DNA of 64,000 bases from an uncultured bacterium (GCA_938024995.1 CALJDU010000069.1:1-64000), one strand, 5' to 3'; positions 37,304-47,407 are shown, numbered from the stretch's first letter. Program-made: numbers and translations. Notes: generated by a model not told the origin, from the letters alone.

Positions 37304-39640
37304 CTACTTCAGCGATACGATCGTCAACCGCTCGCCGCCTTCTTCCTGCGTCCCATAGCGGTACGCGGAGACGTAGTGGGCATCGCGCCCGAGGAACTCG
37401 TGGACCGCCGCCTTGAGCGCGCCAGTGCCGACGCCGTGCACGAGATACGCGGTCTTTTCGGACGCGCCGAACATCCGGTCGAGGAACGCTTCTGTCATCG
37501 CGAGCGCTTCGTCGACCCGAAGGCCGCGCAGGTCGAGCGTGTTGCTGTCCGCGGCGGGGGCGAGGACGATCTTCTTCTTGGTCTTCGCGCGTGACGCGTT
37601 GTTGTTCGCGCGCTTGACCTCATCGCGGTTGACCCAGAGCGTGAGGGCGCCCGCGGCGACCCTCAGCCGGTCCTTGTTTCGTCCTGTTCCGAGCTCCAGG
37701 ATCTTCGCCGCTGCGCGGAGCCGAGGCACGTAAACGTCCTGTCCGATAGCGAGCGTCTCGGGACCCTCTGATGGCTCTTCGGGCTCTGGCGTGGCGGCCG
37801 CTGCTGCGCGCGTTGCCTCCGCGGACTCGATCGCCTGCCGTGCTTTTTCAAGCTGCTCTTCATCCGCGCGTTCCCGCATCGCGCGGCGCGCTGCCTTGAG
37901 CTCGCCGCGCGCGCGCTGCATCGCGTCCTTAAGCTTCGCGGACTCGCGATCGAGCGTCTTCTGATCGCGTCGCCGCTGTGCCGCGTGCTCACGCTCCAGG
38001 GCCTCTCGCGCGTCGCTCATCTTCACGCGCTCTCGCTCCACCGCGGACCGCGCGTCGACGAGGGCGGCTTCGCTCTGAGAGAGCTTCGCGACCAGCGCCT
38101 CAAAACGCGCGGCCTGGGTCGGGAGGATCTCTTTTGCGTGCGCGATGACCTCGTCCGGGATTCCGTAGCGCGCGGCCACGATCAGCGCGCTAGAGGCGCC
38201 CGGGACGTCCCACGCCAACCGAAAGGTCGGGCTCAGCGTGTCGAAGTCGAAGCCGACCGCGGCGTTGCGAAGCGCAGGGCGCTCCGCGGCGTACGCCTTG
38301 AGCGGTTCGTAGTGTGTGGTGACCGCGGTCGCCGCTCCCGCGCGGCAGAGCGCGTCGACATAGGCGCACGCGAGGGAAGCGCCTTCCGCCGGATCGGTGC
38401 CGCCGGCGAGCTCGTCGAGGAGCACCATGACGCCCTCCTTCGACTGCGCGAGGATCGCCGCGAGGTTCTTCACGTGCGCGGAGAACGTTGAGAGGTTGCG
38501 CTCGGTCGACTGCTCGTCACCGACGTCGGAGACCACCGTGAAGAAGCCCGAGCGTCCTTCGCGCGCCGGGATCGGGAGCCCCGCGCGGACCATCAATGCG
38601 CAGAGGCCAAGGGTCTTCAGCGCGACGGTCTTGCCGCCCGCGTTGGGGCCGGAGATCACCAGCGCCTCGCCCGCGCGAAGCGAGAGATCGTTCGGGACGA
38701 CCTCGCCCTCGTGCTCAAGCGCGAGGAGCGGGTGACGCGCCTCTTTGAGCTCGATGGCGCTCTCTTCGACGAGCTCGACGACCACTCCGTCGATGTCCTC
38801 CGCGAGGCGTGCGGCAGCGTCGTGCAGGTCGGCGAGGTCGATCGCGTCCGTGGCGGCGACAATCGATCGCAGGTGATCGAACACCAGCTCGGACAGGGCG
38901 GCGAGGATGCGCGCGATCTCGCGATCGAGCTCCGCCTGCGCCATCTTCAGCCGGTTACCTTGTTCGACGATCACCCGTGGTTCGATAAAGACCGTGGCGC
39001 CGCTCTGGCTGGTCCCGTGGACGATCCCCGAGATCTTTTCGTGCGCATCCCGTCGAACCGGCACGACGTAGCGGCCCTCGCGGATCGTGTGAAAGCGGTC
39101 CTGCATCACGGCCTCTTTGGCGATGACGAGCTGCTCCAGCTTTCGGACGATCCGGCCGCGGAGGTTCTTGACCTCCACCCGGAGCCGACGGATCTCGGCG
39201 CTCGCGCGATCGGAGACGCTACCGTCAGGCTCGATGCACTCGCTCAGCTCCACCTCGACGTGATCGAGCTGAGGATCGAGCGAGCACGCTTGATAGAGGG
39301 CTGGCGCGCGTGAGCTGCGGCGACCGAGGAACTTCCGGAGCGCGCGAGCAGCGCCGAGCGTCTTGGCGACGTCGCGCAGCGCGGACCCATCGAGCACACC
39401 GCGACGCTCCACGCGTAAGAGGGCTTCGCGCAGCTCGACCGCGCCGCCGATCGGGAGCGGCTCCCCTTCTTCGCGGAACACGATCGCTTCTCGCGTACGA
39501 GAGAGCGCTGCCGCCGACTCCTCGGGGTACTTGCGAGGCATCAGGGAGAGACGCGACGCGAGCGGACCGCGACAGCGCGAAGCGACCGCCGCGGTCAGAC
39601 GGCTCCACTCCAGGTCTTCTTTTGTTTTGCTTGGATTCAC
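37304..39640 (-). CDS. mutS2: MutS2-type DNA/ribosome-associated ATPase with Smr domain
   Basis: A 778-residue MutS2. The clamp and lever region is followed by the ATPase with Walker A GPNAGGKT, the signature STFSAHV and Walker B DELAGGTDP. A coiled, Glu/Arg-rich linker leads to a C-terminal Smr nuclease domain (TLDLRG and HGVGTGAL). It lacks the mismatch-recognition domain of MutS, so it is not a mismatch sensor. In other bacteria it suppresses homologous recombination or splits collided ribosomes. The mutS gene itself is not in this window. It stands alone on the minus strand. Confidence 0.95.
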   Translation of the reverse strand: MNPSKTKEDLEWSRLTAAVASRCRGPLASRLSLMPRKYPEESAAALSRTREAIVFREEGEPLPIGGAVELREALLRVERRGVLDGSALRDVAKTLGAARALRKFLGRRSSRAPALYQACSLDPQLDHVEVELSECIEPDGSVSDRASAEIRRLRVEVKNLRGRIVRKLEQLVIAKEAVMQDRFHTIREGRYVVPVRRDAHEKISGIVHGTSQSGATVFIEPRVIVEQGNRLKMAQAELDREIARILAALSELVFDHLRSIVAATDAIDLADLHDAAARLAEDIDGVVVELVEESAIELKEARHPLLALEHEGEVVPNDLSLRAGEALVISGPNAGGKTVALKTLGLCALMVRAGLPIPAREGRSGFFTVVSDVGDEQSTERNLSTFSAHVKNLAAILAQSKEGVMVLLDELAGGTDPAEGASLACAYVDALCRAGAATAVTTHYEPLKAYAAERPALRNAAVGFDFDTLSPTFRLAWDVPGASSALIVAARYGIPDEVIAHAKEILPTQAARFEALVAKLSQSEAALVDARSAVERERVKMSDAREALEREHAAQRRRDQKTLDRESAKLKDAMQRARGELKAARRAMRERADEEQLEKARQAIESAEATRAAAAATPEPEEPSEGPETLAIGQDVYVPRLRAAAKILELGTGRNKDRLRVAAGALTLWVNRDEVKRANNNASRAKTKKKIVLAPAADSNTLDLRGLRVDEALAMTEAFLDRMFGASEKTAYLVHGVGTGALKAAVHEFLGRDAHYVSAYRYGTQEEGGERLTIVSLK

Positions 39641-39714
39641 GACGGTTCTCGTTGAACGCGCTGAGTAATCACCGCGTGGATGGGGTGCAAGCGCAGACCG
39701 GAACCGAGCGGTTC

Positions 39715-41469
39715 CTAGCGCTGCAGCTGAGGCGCGTCGCGCAGCTCGGAGAGGCTGCCCATCGTACCCGGGCGAGGAGCGGGGCGGACCCGAACCTGAG
39801 TGGTCGTGCGCATGCGCGGAACGGGGGGGATGTCCGCGGCCTCTCCACGCTGCCGTTCACGAAGTGGAAGTCGGAAGGCGAGCTGGTCACCCACGGTGAC
39901 GCGCCGGAAGCCGGTCAGTCTTCCCAGCCGACCGCGAAGCTCGACCACCTCTCCCACCTGCACCGCGAACTCACACGGAGCTCTTCGGCAACGTTGCTCC
40001 TCACTGACGCGGACGCGACCGTGCGGCGGGTTCGTGGTGACCGTAATCGTCACCGAGGCGCCGCTGGGAGTCGTCGCCGCCATGCGAGGATCGGTTGGCG
40101 CGGTCTCTCCCGCCGGGGGGCTGGGGGCCGCGAGGGGATCATCCTCAGTCGCGTCGGTCGCCGGATCCGCCACATGGGTCGGAAGAGGGGGGGCGTCGGT
40201 CGAGGTCGAGGCTTGAGCTGGCGCGCTGGTCGTTGTCGTTGGCTCAGCCTGCGCAGGGCGCGTCATCAAGTAGGCGCCGAACACGCCGCCGAAGAGCGCG
40301 AGTAAACCGAAGGCGCCGATCAGCCACGGGGCCTTGCTACGGGGCGTCTCGAGATCCAGGGAGGGCCGAGCACCGGTCGTGATCGACAACGGAATTGGCG
40401 CGGCGCTGATCGAGGGCACGCTCGGGCTGTTCGAGACCCTGGGCGGCGGAGGTGGGCGCGTCGACATCGCGGCGGTCTCTTCCGGCGGAAGCTCGCCCCG
40501 CGCGATGGCTTCGAGCGCATCCGCGAACTCATGCATCGTCAGGTAGCGATGGTCTCGGTCCTTCGCGAGGCCGCGCCGCAAGATCATATCGACGCCCGGG
40601 AAGCGCTCTGCGTGTGGATTGACCTCGAGGAGATCGGGCATCGGATCGAAGAGTTGCTTCGTCAGGATGCCCATGAAGGTGTCGCCGACAAAGGGAACCC
40701 GCCCCGCGATGCATTCGAAGAGGATGATGCCGAGCGCGTAGATGTCGACGCGATGGTCGAGCTCTTTTCCAGACGCCTGCTCCGGTGACATGTACTCCGG
40801 GGTCCCGAAGATCGAGCCGGTCTTGGTTAGCTTCCGACCCGGCGCTCCGTCGACCTCGATATCGCTCATCTTGGCGATCCCGAAGTCGACGATTTTTACG
40901 AACTCGCGACCGTCGCGATACACCAGGAAGATGTTCTCGGGCTTCATGTCGCGGTGAACGATGCCCTTGTCGTGGGCCGCCGCGAGCGCTCTCGCGCACT
41001 GCCCGAGCAAGCCACAGGCGCGCGCCGCGGAGATGGTCCCGGTTCGCGCGAGCACCTCCGCGAGATCCTCGCCCTCGAGGTACTCCATCGCGAAGTAGCT
41101 CTGACCCGTCGGCGTCTCGCCGAAGTCGAGCACGTCCACAATGTGTTCGTGACCGATACGCGAAGCGCTCCTCGCTTCGCGCTGGAAGCGCGCGACCACG
41201 TCGGGTCGATGGGAGAAGTCGGGGCGCAGGACCTTGATCGCGATCGGGCGCTTTAGATCGACGTGGGTACAGCGGTAGACGAAGCCCATCCCGCCTTCAC
41301 CGATCCGCTCGACGACTTCGTAGCGCCCGGAGAGGACATGCCCAATGAGCGGGTCGGTGTTGCCGTTCGCCCCGATCGGGGCGCCCGCAACCGCGAGTCG
41401 CGCGCCATCGTTGGGGCAGAAAATCTCACCCCCGAGGTAGGTGGTCTTGCAGCTTGCGCAGACCTTCAT
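39715..41469 (-). CDS. Membrane Ser/Thr protein kinase with zinc-ribbon
   Basis: A 584-residue kinase. An N-terminal CxxC...C zinc-ribbon (CASCKTTYLGGEIFCPNDG) precedes an intact kinase domain: GEGGMGFVY, IAIKVL, IVHRDMKPEN, IVDFGIAK and MSPEQ. A Pro/Ser-rich linker, a transmembrane helix (about 383-405) and a periplasmic tail with a PEGA-like strand region (TVTTNPPHGRVRVS) follow. The ATG at 41469 is used because the zinc-ribbon starts there; the 30 upstream residues are not conserved-looking. It is divergent from mutL, and the 83 bases between them must hold both promoters. Confidence 0.93.
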   Translation of the reverse strand: MKVCASCKTTYLGGEIFCPNDGARLAVAGAPIGANGNTDPLIGHVLSGRYEVVERIGEGGMGFVYRCTHVDLKRPIAIKVLRPDFSHRPDVVARFQREARSASRIGHEHIVDVLDFGETPTGQSYFAMEYLEGEDLAEVLARTGTISAARACGLLGQCARALAAAHDKGIVHRDMKPENIFLVYRDGREFVKIVDFGIAKMSDIEVDGAPGRKLTKTGSIFGTPEYMSPEQASGKELDHRVDIYALGIILFECIAGRVPFVGDTFMGILTKQLFDPMPDLLEVNPHAERFPGVDMILRRGLAKDRDHRYLTMHEFADALEAIARGELPPEETAAMSTRPPPPPRVSNSPSVPSISAAPIPLSITTGARPSLDLETPRSKAPWLIGAFGLLALFGGVFGAYLMTRPAQAEPTTTTSAPAQASTSTDAPPLPTHVADPATDATEDDPLAAPSPPAGETAPTDPRMAATTPSGASVTITVTTNPPHGRVRVSEEQRCRRAPCEFAVQVGEVVELRGRLGRLTGFRRVTVGDQLAFRLPLRERQRGEAADIPPVPRMRTTTQVRVRPAPRPGTMGSLSELRDAPQLQR

Positions 41470-41552
41470 CCGGACAAGGGGTAGCACCCAATCGGCGGCA
41501 AATCCATTGTTCGAGTCCCCCGCGATGGGATGTCGACGTGTTATGAGCACGT

Positions 41553-43397
41553 GTGGCACGCGTTCAGCTGCTCGACAATGCGCTCATCAACCAGATCGCG
41601 GCCGGCGAGGTCGTGGAGCGGCCCGCGAACGTGGTTAAGGAGCTGGTGGAGAACTCCGTCGACGCCGGGGCGACCGAGATCACGGTTGAGGTGGTCGATG
41701 GCGGCAAGGAGCGCATTCTGATCATCGACAACGGGCACGGGATGTCGCGCGAAGACGCGGAGCTGGCGGTGCGCCGTCACGCGACGTCGAAGATCCGCTC
41801 GTTCGACGATCTCGTCGCGATCCAAACGCTGGGCTTCCGAGGTGAAGCGCTCCCGTCCATCGCGTCGGTCTCGCGCTTTACGTTGACCACGCGAACCGAG
41901 GACGCGGTGGCCGGCGTGCGCCTCGCGATCGAGGGCGGCGCGGCTCCCGTCGTGAGCGAGGTGGGTTGTCCGCGCGGGACCTCGATCGATGTGCGCGACA
42001 TCTTTTACAACGTACCGGCGCGCCGGAAGTTCCTGAAGGCGCGCCAGACGGAGATGTCGCACATCACGGATGTGTGTGTGCGGACCGCCGTTTCGCAGCC
42101 CGGGCTTCGGATGACGCTCATCCACAACGAGCGACGCGTTCGCTCGCTGGCGGGCGGGGGAGGGCTGCTCGCCCGCGCCAAAGAGATCTTCGACGAACCA
42201 CTGCAAGAGCTCAAAGGGACCCGCGATGGCGTGGAGGTGCACGCGGCGCTGGGGGCGCCGGGGAAGCGGTCGTCGGCGCGCACCCTCTATCTGGTCGTCA
42301 ACGGCCGCGCGGTGACCGATCGCGTGTTCGCGCGCCACGTCGCGTTCGCGTTCGGGCCGACGCTCGAGAAGAACAAGTACCCGATCGGGATCGTGCACGT
42401 GAACGTGGATCCCTCGCGGGTTGATGTGAACGCGCATCCCCAGAAGACCGAGGTTCGCTTCGCGCCTGGGGTCTTAGATCAGGTGACGAAGATCATCGGG
42501 GCGCACTTCGGAGGAGAAGGTCCCGCGGCGCGCGACGTGGGGTTCTGGGAGAGCCGCCTGCAGGGACGTCCTCGTGAGGTGCCGCTGCCCGCGCCGCGGG
42601 CTCCGCAAGCGGCTGCGACCGATTGGGGCGACGCCTTCGCGGGGAGCTCGCTTCAGTCGAGCACGCCGCCATCACCATCACCTGCGCCACCGTCATCGCC
42701 CGGGCGTGCGGCGTCGATAGTGACACCAGGGCCAAGTGGTTTCGCCGACGCGGAGGCAATGGGTGATGCAGAGGCGATGGGCGACGCCCCACCTTTGACC
42801 CCACGCGCGGCGGAACAGGTCGCGGGGTACGCTTCCTCTTCCGCGATTTCTCCGCGGACAGCAACGATGGCGCCTCCGCTCGGTCCAGAGAGCGCGGTGG
42901 TCGGTGAAACGCGCGGCCTCTGGATCGTTTCTCATCAGGACGCCCTTTGTGTTGTGGACCCGATCGCGATTCATGCTCATCGCGCGTTCCGGGAGATGAG
43001 CAGGGCGTTCGCGAACGGTGAGGTCCCGCGTAAGCGTCGCGTGTTTCCGGATCGCGTCGACGTGTCCCCTGAAGACGCTTCGCTCATCAGCGACGCGTCG
43101 GATGACTTGCTCCCGTTGGGTCTCGTGATGACGGTGGTCGGCGAAAAGACGGTCGCGGTTCACGAGGTGCCGCGGGTGCTGGCGGAAGTCGCGAGCCCTC
43201 TGTTCGTGAGGAGCGCGCTCGCGGCGCTTCGCGCAGAGGACTTCGGGGACGGAGCCGCGATGGCGTTTCAAGCGCTCGCCGCTCAGGTTCGCTCGCCGGT
43301 CGACTCGTTCGTGCCTGAAGAGGCGTTCGCTGAGCCCGTGCGCGGCCTCCCGCCCGCGCTTTTGCATCGCGTCACCTACTCCTCGCTCGGCCGATGA
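41553..43397 (+). CDS. mutL: DNA mismatch repair protein MutL lacking endonuclease motifs
   Basis: A 614-residue MutL. The GHKL ATPase half is fully conserved: IAAGEVVERPANVVKELVEN, DNGHGM and GFRGEAL, plus the DVNVHP-type segment (VDVNAHPQKTEVRF). A Pro/Ser-rich linker (about 345-450) leads to the dimerisation domain. There the endonuclease motif DQHA(X)2E(X)4E is replaced by DPIAIHAHR (from D469). The ACHxAI and CPHGRP metal-site motifs are also absent (ALAAQV and PPALLHRV occupy those places). It should therefore be nicking-incompetent, like E. coli MutL, and depend on a separate nickase such as the MutH encoded at 24855-25523. It starts with GTG and forms an operon with miaA and the next gene. 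Confidence 0.95.
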   Translation: MARVQLLDNALINQIAAGEVVERPANVVKELVENSVDAGATEITVEVVDGGKERILIIDNGHGMSREDAELAVRRHATSKIRSFDDLVAIQTLGFRGEALPSIASVSRFTLTTRTEDAVAGVRLAIEGGAAPVVSEVGCPRGTSIDVRDIFYNVPARRKFLKARQTEMSHITDVCVRTAVSQPGLRMTLIHNERRVRSLAGGGGLLARAKEIFDEPLQELKGTRDGVEVHAALGAPGKRSSARTLYLVVNGRAVTDRVFARHVAFAFGPTLEKNKYPIGIVHVNVDPSRVDVNAHPQKTEVRFAPGVLDQVTKIIGAHFGGEGPAARDVGFWESRLQGRPREVPLPAPRAPQAAATDWGDAFAGSSLQSSTPPSPSPAPPSSPGRAASIVTPGPSGFADAEAMGDAEAMGDAPPLTPRAAEQVAGYASSSAISPRTATMAPPLGPESAVVGETRGLWIVSHQDALCVVDPIAIHAHRAFREMSRAFANGEVPRKRRVFPDRVDVSPEDASLISDASDDLLPLGLVMTVVGEKTVAVHEVPRVLAEVASPLFVRSALAALRAEDFGDGAAMAFQALAAQVRSPVDSFVPEEAFAEPVRGLPPALLHRVTYSSLGR

Positions 43398-44323
43398 ACG
43401 AGCTCGCGCTCGGCGCGCCGCTCTTGGTCCTCGCGGGATCAACCGCGGTCGGGAAGACGTCGCTGGCGTTGCGCTTCGCCCGCGCGCTCGACGGTGAGCT
43501 GATCGGTGCGGACAGCGTCCAGGTGTACCGAGGGTTCGACATCGGTTCAGGGAAGCCATCCGCCGATGAGCTCGACGGGGTACCTCACCACCTGATCGAT
43601 GTGCTGGAGCCCGAGGACGCGATCGACGCGATGAAGTTCGCTGGGCTCGCGGACCGCGCGATCGCCGACTGCGTGAAGCGTGGTCGCGTTCCGATTGTCG
43701 TGGGCGGAACCGGGTTGTGGCTCCGCGCGCTGGTCCGCGGTTTGGTGGAGCTCCCGCCGGTCGATCCTGAGCTCCGCGCGCGCTTGACCGCAGAAGCGGC
43801 TGGGGGCGGGCTTCACGCGAAGCTCACGTTAGTCGACCCCGACACGGCGGCGCGAGTGCATGAAAACGATCACGTGCGCGTGGTCCGCGCGCTCGAGGTG
43901 TACGAGCAGTGCGGGAAGACCATTTCTTCGCTCCGCAAAGCGCACGCACTCGGAGGTCCGCGTTACAACGTGCGTCACTACGTCTTGCGTCGCCCGCCGG
44001 AAGAGCTGACGGCGCGGATTGAGCAGCGGCTGGACGCGATGATCGAGGCGGGCTTCGCCGACGAGGTTCGGGGGCTGCTGGAGCGGCACGACCGGAGCGC
44101 CCGAGCGTTCGCGAGCGTCGGCTATGCTGAGATGGTGCAACACGTCTTGGGTAACGAGAGCCTCTCGGAGACACGCCGGAAGATCCGAAAGTCGACCCGC
44201 ACCTACGCGCGACGGCAGATGACCTGGTTCAACGGAGAGCCGGGGATCACCGCGGTCCTCCCGCCAAACGAGATCCTCGATGCGCTCCCCGCGCTACGCG
44301 CGCACCTGCGACCCCGCACGTGA
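43394..44323 (+). CDS. miaA: tRNA dimethylallyltransferase MiaA
   Basis: A 309-residue enzyme that adds dimethylallyl to N6 of A37 in tRNAs reading UNN codons. The nucleotide loop GSTAVGKTSLA, the substrate motif DSVQVYRGFDIGSGKP and the later GGTGLWLRAL and RRQMTWF motifs are conserved. Its ATG overlaps the mutL stop by four bases (ATGA), so it is coupled to mutL, the same order as in E. coli (mutL-miaA). Confidence 0.96.
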   Translation: MNELALGAPLLVLAGSTAVGKTSLALRFARALDGELIGADSVQVYRGFDIGSGKPSADELDGVPHHLIDVLEPEDAIDAMKFAGLADRAIADCVKRGRVPIVVGGTGLWLRALVRGLVELPPVDPELRARLTAEAAGGGLHAKLTLVDPDTAARVHENDHVRVVRALEVYEQCGKTISSLRKAHALGGPRYNVRHYVLRRPPEELTARIEQRLDAMIEAGFADEVRGLLERHDRSARAFASVGYAEMVQHVLGNESLSETRRKIRKSTRTYARRQMTWFNGEPGITAVLPPNEILDALPALRAHLRPRT

Positions 44324-45009
44324 ACTTCTACTCCCACGCCTATGTCACCACTGAGCTCTTTGAGCGCGGGGAGTTCTCGCGATCCACGCACGCCTTACCC
44401 ACGCTGATCTTGGGAAGCATGCTCCCCGACTTCGCGACCATGAGCGGGAACCGGCTCGAGTCGGTCGATGATCCCGTCCTCGCGGAAGGCGTCGCGCTGC
44501 ACCACGCGACCGACCGGGCGTTTCACGGCGCGCCGCGCTTCGTGGAGTGGTGCCGGAGCGGCAGCGTGTTGAAAGAGGCCGGGCTCTCGTACGGCGCGTC
44601 ACGCGCATGCGCTCACGTGGGGTGCGAGCTGATGCTGGACGCCTGGTTGATCGCGACAGACTCCGGACACGTCGGCCGGTATTATCGCGCCGCGTTGGAG
44701 CGCGCGATCCCGCTGGCGACGGCTGTCACCTGGCGTGATCCAGAAGGGACCGATCGCTACCTCACGCTTTTGGCGCGCTTGGACAACTGGGGCGTCCCGA
44801 CCGGCTATGACGACGATCGCGTTGTCGCGGAGCGGCTCTCCCGCATCCTGGAAGGGCGGCCTCGGCTCGCGTTTTCCGCGGAGCAACTACCCGTTGTGGA
44901 GGCGTGGGCCCGCGATCAACGGGTAAAGATCGATGCGGAGGCGGAAGCTTTGGTGGAGGGCGTGATCGCGGCGCTCTCGGACGCGGGTCCTCCCGAGTCC
45001 AGCACCTAA
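44320..45009 (+). CDS. AcpH-like (acyl carrier protein phosphodiesterase-like) protein
   Basis: A 229-residue protein beginning MNFYSHAYVTTEL, with LGSMLPDFATM and GVALHHATDRAFH. This resembles the AcpH family, which removes phosphopantetheine from holo-acyl carrier protein (E. coli MNFLAHLHLA, GNLLADF, GIHMHRRID). Conserved His and Asp residues align at the N-terminus, but overall similarity is modest, so the function is tentative. It starts with GTG overlapping the miaA stop (GTGA) and completes the mutL-miaA operon. Confidence 0.7.
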   Translation: MNFYSHAYVTTELFERGEFSRSTHALPTLILGSMLPDFATMSGNRLESVDDPVLAEGVALHHATDRAFHGAPRFVEWCRSGSVLKEAGLSYGASRACAHVGCELMLDAWLIATDSGHVGRYYRAALERAIPLATAVTWRDPEGTDRYLTLLARLDNWGVPTGYDDDRVVAERLSRILEGRPRLAFSAEQLPVVEAWARDQRVKIDAEAEALVEGVIAALSDAGPPESST

Positions 45010-45041
45010 CGCTTTGGGGTAGCTCTTGAGGCGAGCTGTGA

Positions 45042-45071
45042 TTGCGCCAGCTCTCACCCCCGTGCGATACT
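45042..45071 (+). promoter_or_regulatory. Candidate sigma-70-like promoter for the PEGA-repeat kinase
   Basis: TTGCGC (45042-45047), an 18-base spacer and GATACT (45066-45071) form a plausible promoter about 45 bases before the kinase ATG. The ribosome site AGAGGAA lies 8 bases before the ATG. Confidence 0.4.
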
Positions 45072-45115
45072 AACGACCGCCGTATGGGGAATAACGTGTC
45101 CAGAGGAACCACGCG

Positions 45116-47407
45116 ATGAGCGACGCAGTGGCAGAAGAAGAAGCGGACAACTCCGGCCGGCCCAGCGACTTGCCCCAAGAACAGGGATCCCGCATCACCG
45201 CGCGTCCGCCTGGGCTCGCGAGTGAAGGTCCGAATGCCGAGGGCATGCCGCGGCGATTCGGCAAGTACACGCTGCTTCGGAAGCTCGCCGTGGGCGGGAT
45301 GGCCGAGCTTTACCTCGCGCTCCAGAAGTCCGTCGCGGGGTTCGAGAAGCTGATCGTGGTCAAACGCGTTCTTCCGCGCCTCGCGCAAGACGAGACGTTC
45401 ATCGAGATGCTTCTTCAAGAAGCCAAGATCGCCGCGACCCTGAACCACCCGAACGTCGCGCAGACCTACGATGTCGGGTTCGCGGAGGGCGACTACTTCA
45501 TTGCGATGGAGCACGTCCACGGCGAGGACCTTCGGCAAATCGTCCGCCAGATGAAGAAGAAGCGGACCCGCGTCTTCCCGCTCGAGAACACCCTCGCGAT
45601 CGTTTTGGGGTGCTGTAAGGGGCTCGCATACGCTCACGAAAAGCGTGACTTTGATGGGGAGCCGCTTGAGATCGTCCATCGCGATGTGAGCCCGCAGAAC
45701 ATCCTCGTGACGTTTACGGGCGACGTGAAGCTTGTGGATTTCGGAATCGCGAAAGCGGCCGGCCAAGGCGAGGAAGAGGGCGGCAAGCTCAAGGGCAAGG
45801 TCCCGTACATGAGCCCCGAGCAGGCCCAAGCGTTTCCCCTTGATCGCCGGAGCGACATCTTCTCGCTCGGCGTCATGTTCTTCGAGCTGACGACAGGAAA
45901 GCGACTGTTCCGCGGCAGGAGTGAGCACGAGACTCTCAAGAAGATCGTCGAGGGCAGCTACCCCACGCCGCGCTCGATCAATGACCTCCTCGATGAACGT
46001 CTCGAGGCGATCATCATGAAGTGTCTCGCGCAGGACGTGGACGACCGTTATCAACACGCCGCTGAGCTTCAAGCCGACCTTGAGGCCTTCATTCGTGAAG
46101 AGCGATTGGTGGTGAGCACGCTCTCGCTCGGCGAGTGGATGCGCGACCTCTTCGACGACAAGCTCGCGCAGCAGAAGAAGCTCCTGCAGGAAGGTCGTCA
46201 GCTCGCCGAGGTCCTCTCAGTGGAAGAGCCGAGCCTCAGCTCGATGGAGCGTTCGTCCATCACGAACCTTTCCAGTCTCTCCAGCGTGTCGGGCGTGACC
46301 GCGATCCCCGCGGAGCAACCCGTGACCGCGGTTGCGGAAGCCGAGCCTTCCAAGTCACGTGCACCGCTCATCATCATGGCGCTTTTCGCCGTGGCGGGAA
46401 TGGCGCTCGCGGGTTGGTTCGTCACGAAGCGTACCGCCTCGCCTCCACCTCCTGTCGCGCGTGGTTCCATCTCGATCACCAGTACGCCCGAGGGGGCCGC
46501 GATTTGGATCGATGGAGAGCGGCGCGCGGAGCGGACCCCCGCCGAGGTCGGGGACCTCGGGCTGGGTACGGAATATCGCGTTCGACTCACGCTTGATGAT
46601 CATGAGCCCCACGAGGCCGCCATCGAGCTGAGTGACCAGAACATGACGGGCACCATCTCTGCTGAGCTCGCCGCGATCGAGCGGTTCGGGATCGTGGACG
46701 TCCGCACGCAACCGGCGGGCGCACAGATTTTCGTGGACGGTCATGACACGGGCCTGACGACGCCCTCACGTGTTCCAGAGCTGGCCGCGGGAGAGGAACA
46801 CACGATCGTGGTGAGCCTCGACCGATATGTGAACCAGAGCCTCACGTTGACCCTCGCGCCGGGCGAGGTGCTGACGCGGACCGTTCCGCTGGAGCGTGAG
46901 CCGCTCGCAGAAGATGAAGCGTTGCTCGTCTTGGTGACGACGCCCGCCAACGCGGAGGTCACCTTTGACCGGCAAGCCGTCGAAGGCACCAGCCCCTTCG
47001 AGATTCGCACCCGGCCGGGACGTCACCGCTTGAGCATCAGCGCCACCGGCTATCATACGGAGCGAAGCAACGTTCGCCTCGGCGCCGCGGAGGTCGAAGA
47101 GACAACGGTCGAGCTCGCGCCAACACGCCGTCGCGCTTCTACCCCCAGCCCGATGGTAGAGATGTCAGAGATGACCGAGATGGTCGCTGCTCCCGCCGGG
47201 CCAGGTCGTCTCACCGTCTCCGCGACGCCTTGGTGCAACATCTCGATTGATGGCCGCGCAGTGGGCCAGACTCCCGTCGTAAACTTCACGGTCGACTCTG
47301 GCTCGCACCGCATCACCTGCGTGAACCCGGAGCTGGGCCTTCGCCGGAGCATCAGCGTGAACGTCGCCGCCGGCCAGACCGTTCGTCGACGAATCAACCT
47401 GCAGTAG
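45116..47407 (+). CDS. Membrane Ser/Thr protein kinase with multiple PEGA repeats
   Basis: A 763-residue kinase. After a disordered N-terminus, the kinase domain (about 46-325) is intact: LAVGGMAELYLA, IVVKRV, IVHRDVSPQN, LVDFGIAK and MSPEQ. A juxtamembrane region precedes one transmembrane helix (about 416-438). The outer part holds about four PEGA-like repeats (for example SITSTPEGAAIWIDG, VRTQPAGAQIFVDG, VVTTPANAEVTFD and TVSATPWCNISIDG), which often bind carbohydrate or envelope partners. It is monocistronic, with its own candidate promoter, and is the largest kinase in the window. Confidence 0.94.
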   Translation: MSDAVAEEEADNSGRPSDLPQEQGSRITARPPGLASEGPNAEGMPRRFGKYTLLRKLAVGGMAELYLALQKSVAGFEKLIVVKRVLPRLAQDETFIEMLLQEAKIAATLNHPNVAQTYDVGFAEGDYFIAMEHVHGEDLRQIVRQMKKKRTRVFPLENTLAIVLGCCKGLAYAHEKRDFDGEPLEIVHRDVSPQNILVTFTGDVKLVDFGIAKAAGQGEEEGGKLKGKVPYMSPEQAQAFPLDRRSDIFSLGVMFFELTTGKRLFRGRSEHETLKKIVEGSYPTPRSINDLLDERLEAIIMKCLAQDVDDRYQHAAELQADLEAFIREERLVVSTLSLGEWMRDLFDDKLAQQKKLLQEGRQLAEVLSVEEPSLSSMERSSITNLSSLSSVSGVTAIPAEQPVTAVAEAEPSKSRAPLIIMALFAVAGMALAGWFVTKRTASPPPPVARGSISITSTPEGAAIWIDGERRAERTPAEVGDLGLGTEYRVRLTLDDHEPHEAAIELSDQNMTGTISAELAAIERFGIVDVRTQPAGAQIFVDGHDTGLTTPSRVPELAAGEEHTIVVSLDRYVNQSLTLTLAPGEVLTRTVPLEREPLAEDEALLVLVTTPANAEVTFDRQAVEGTSPFEIRTRPGRHRLSISATGYHTERSNVRLGAAEVEETTVELAPTRRRASTPSPMVEMSEMTEMVAAPAGPGRLTVSATPWCNISIDGRAVGQTPVVNFTVDSGSHRITCVNPELGLRRSISVNVAAGQTVRRRINLQ

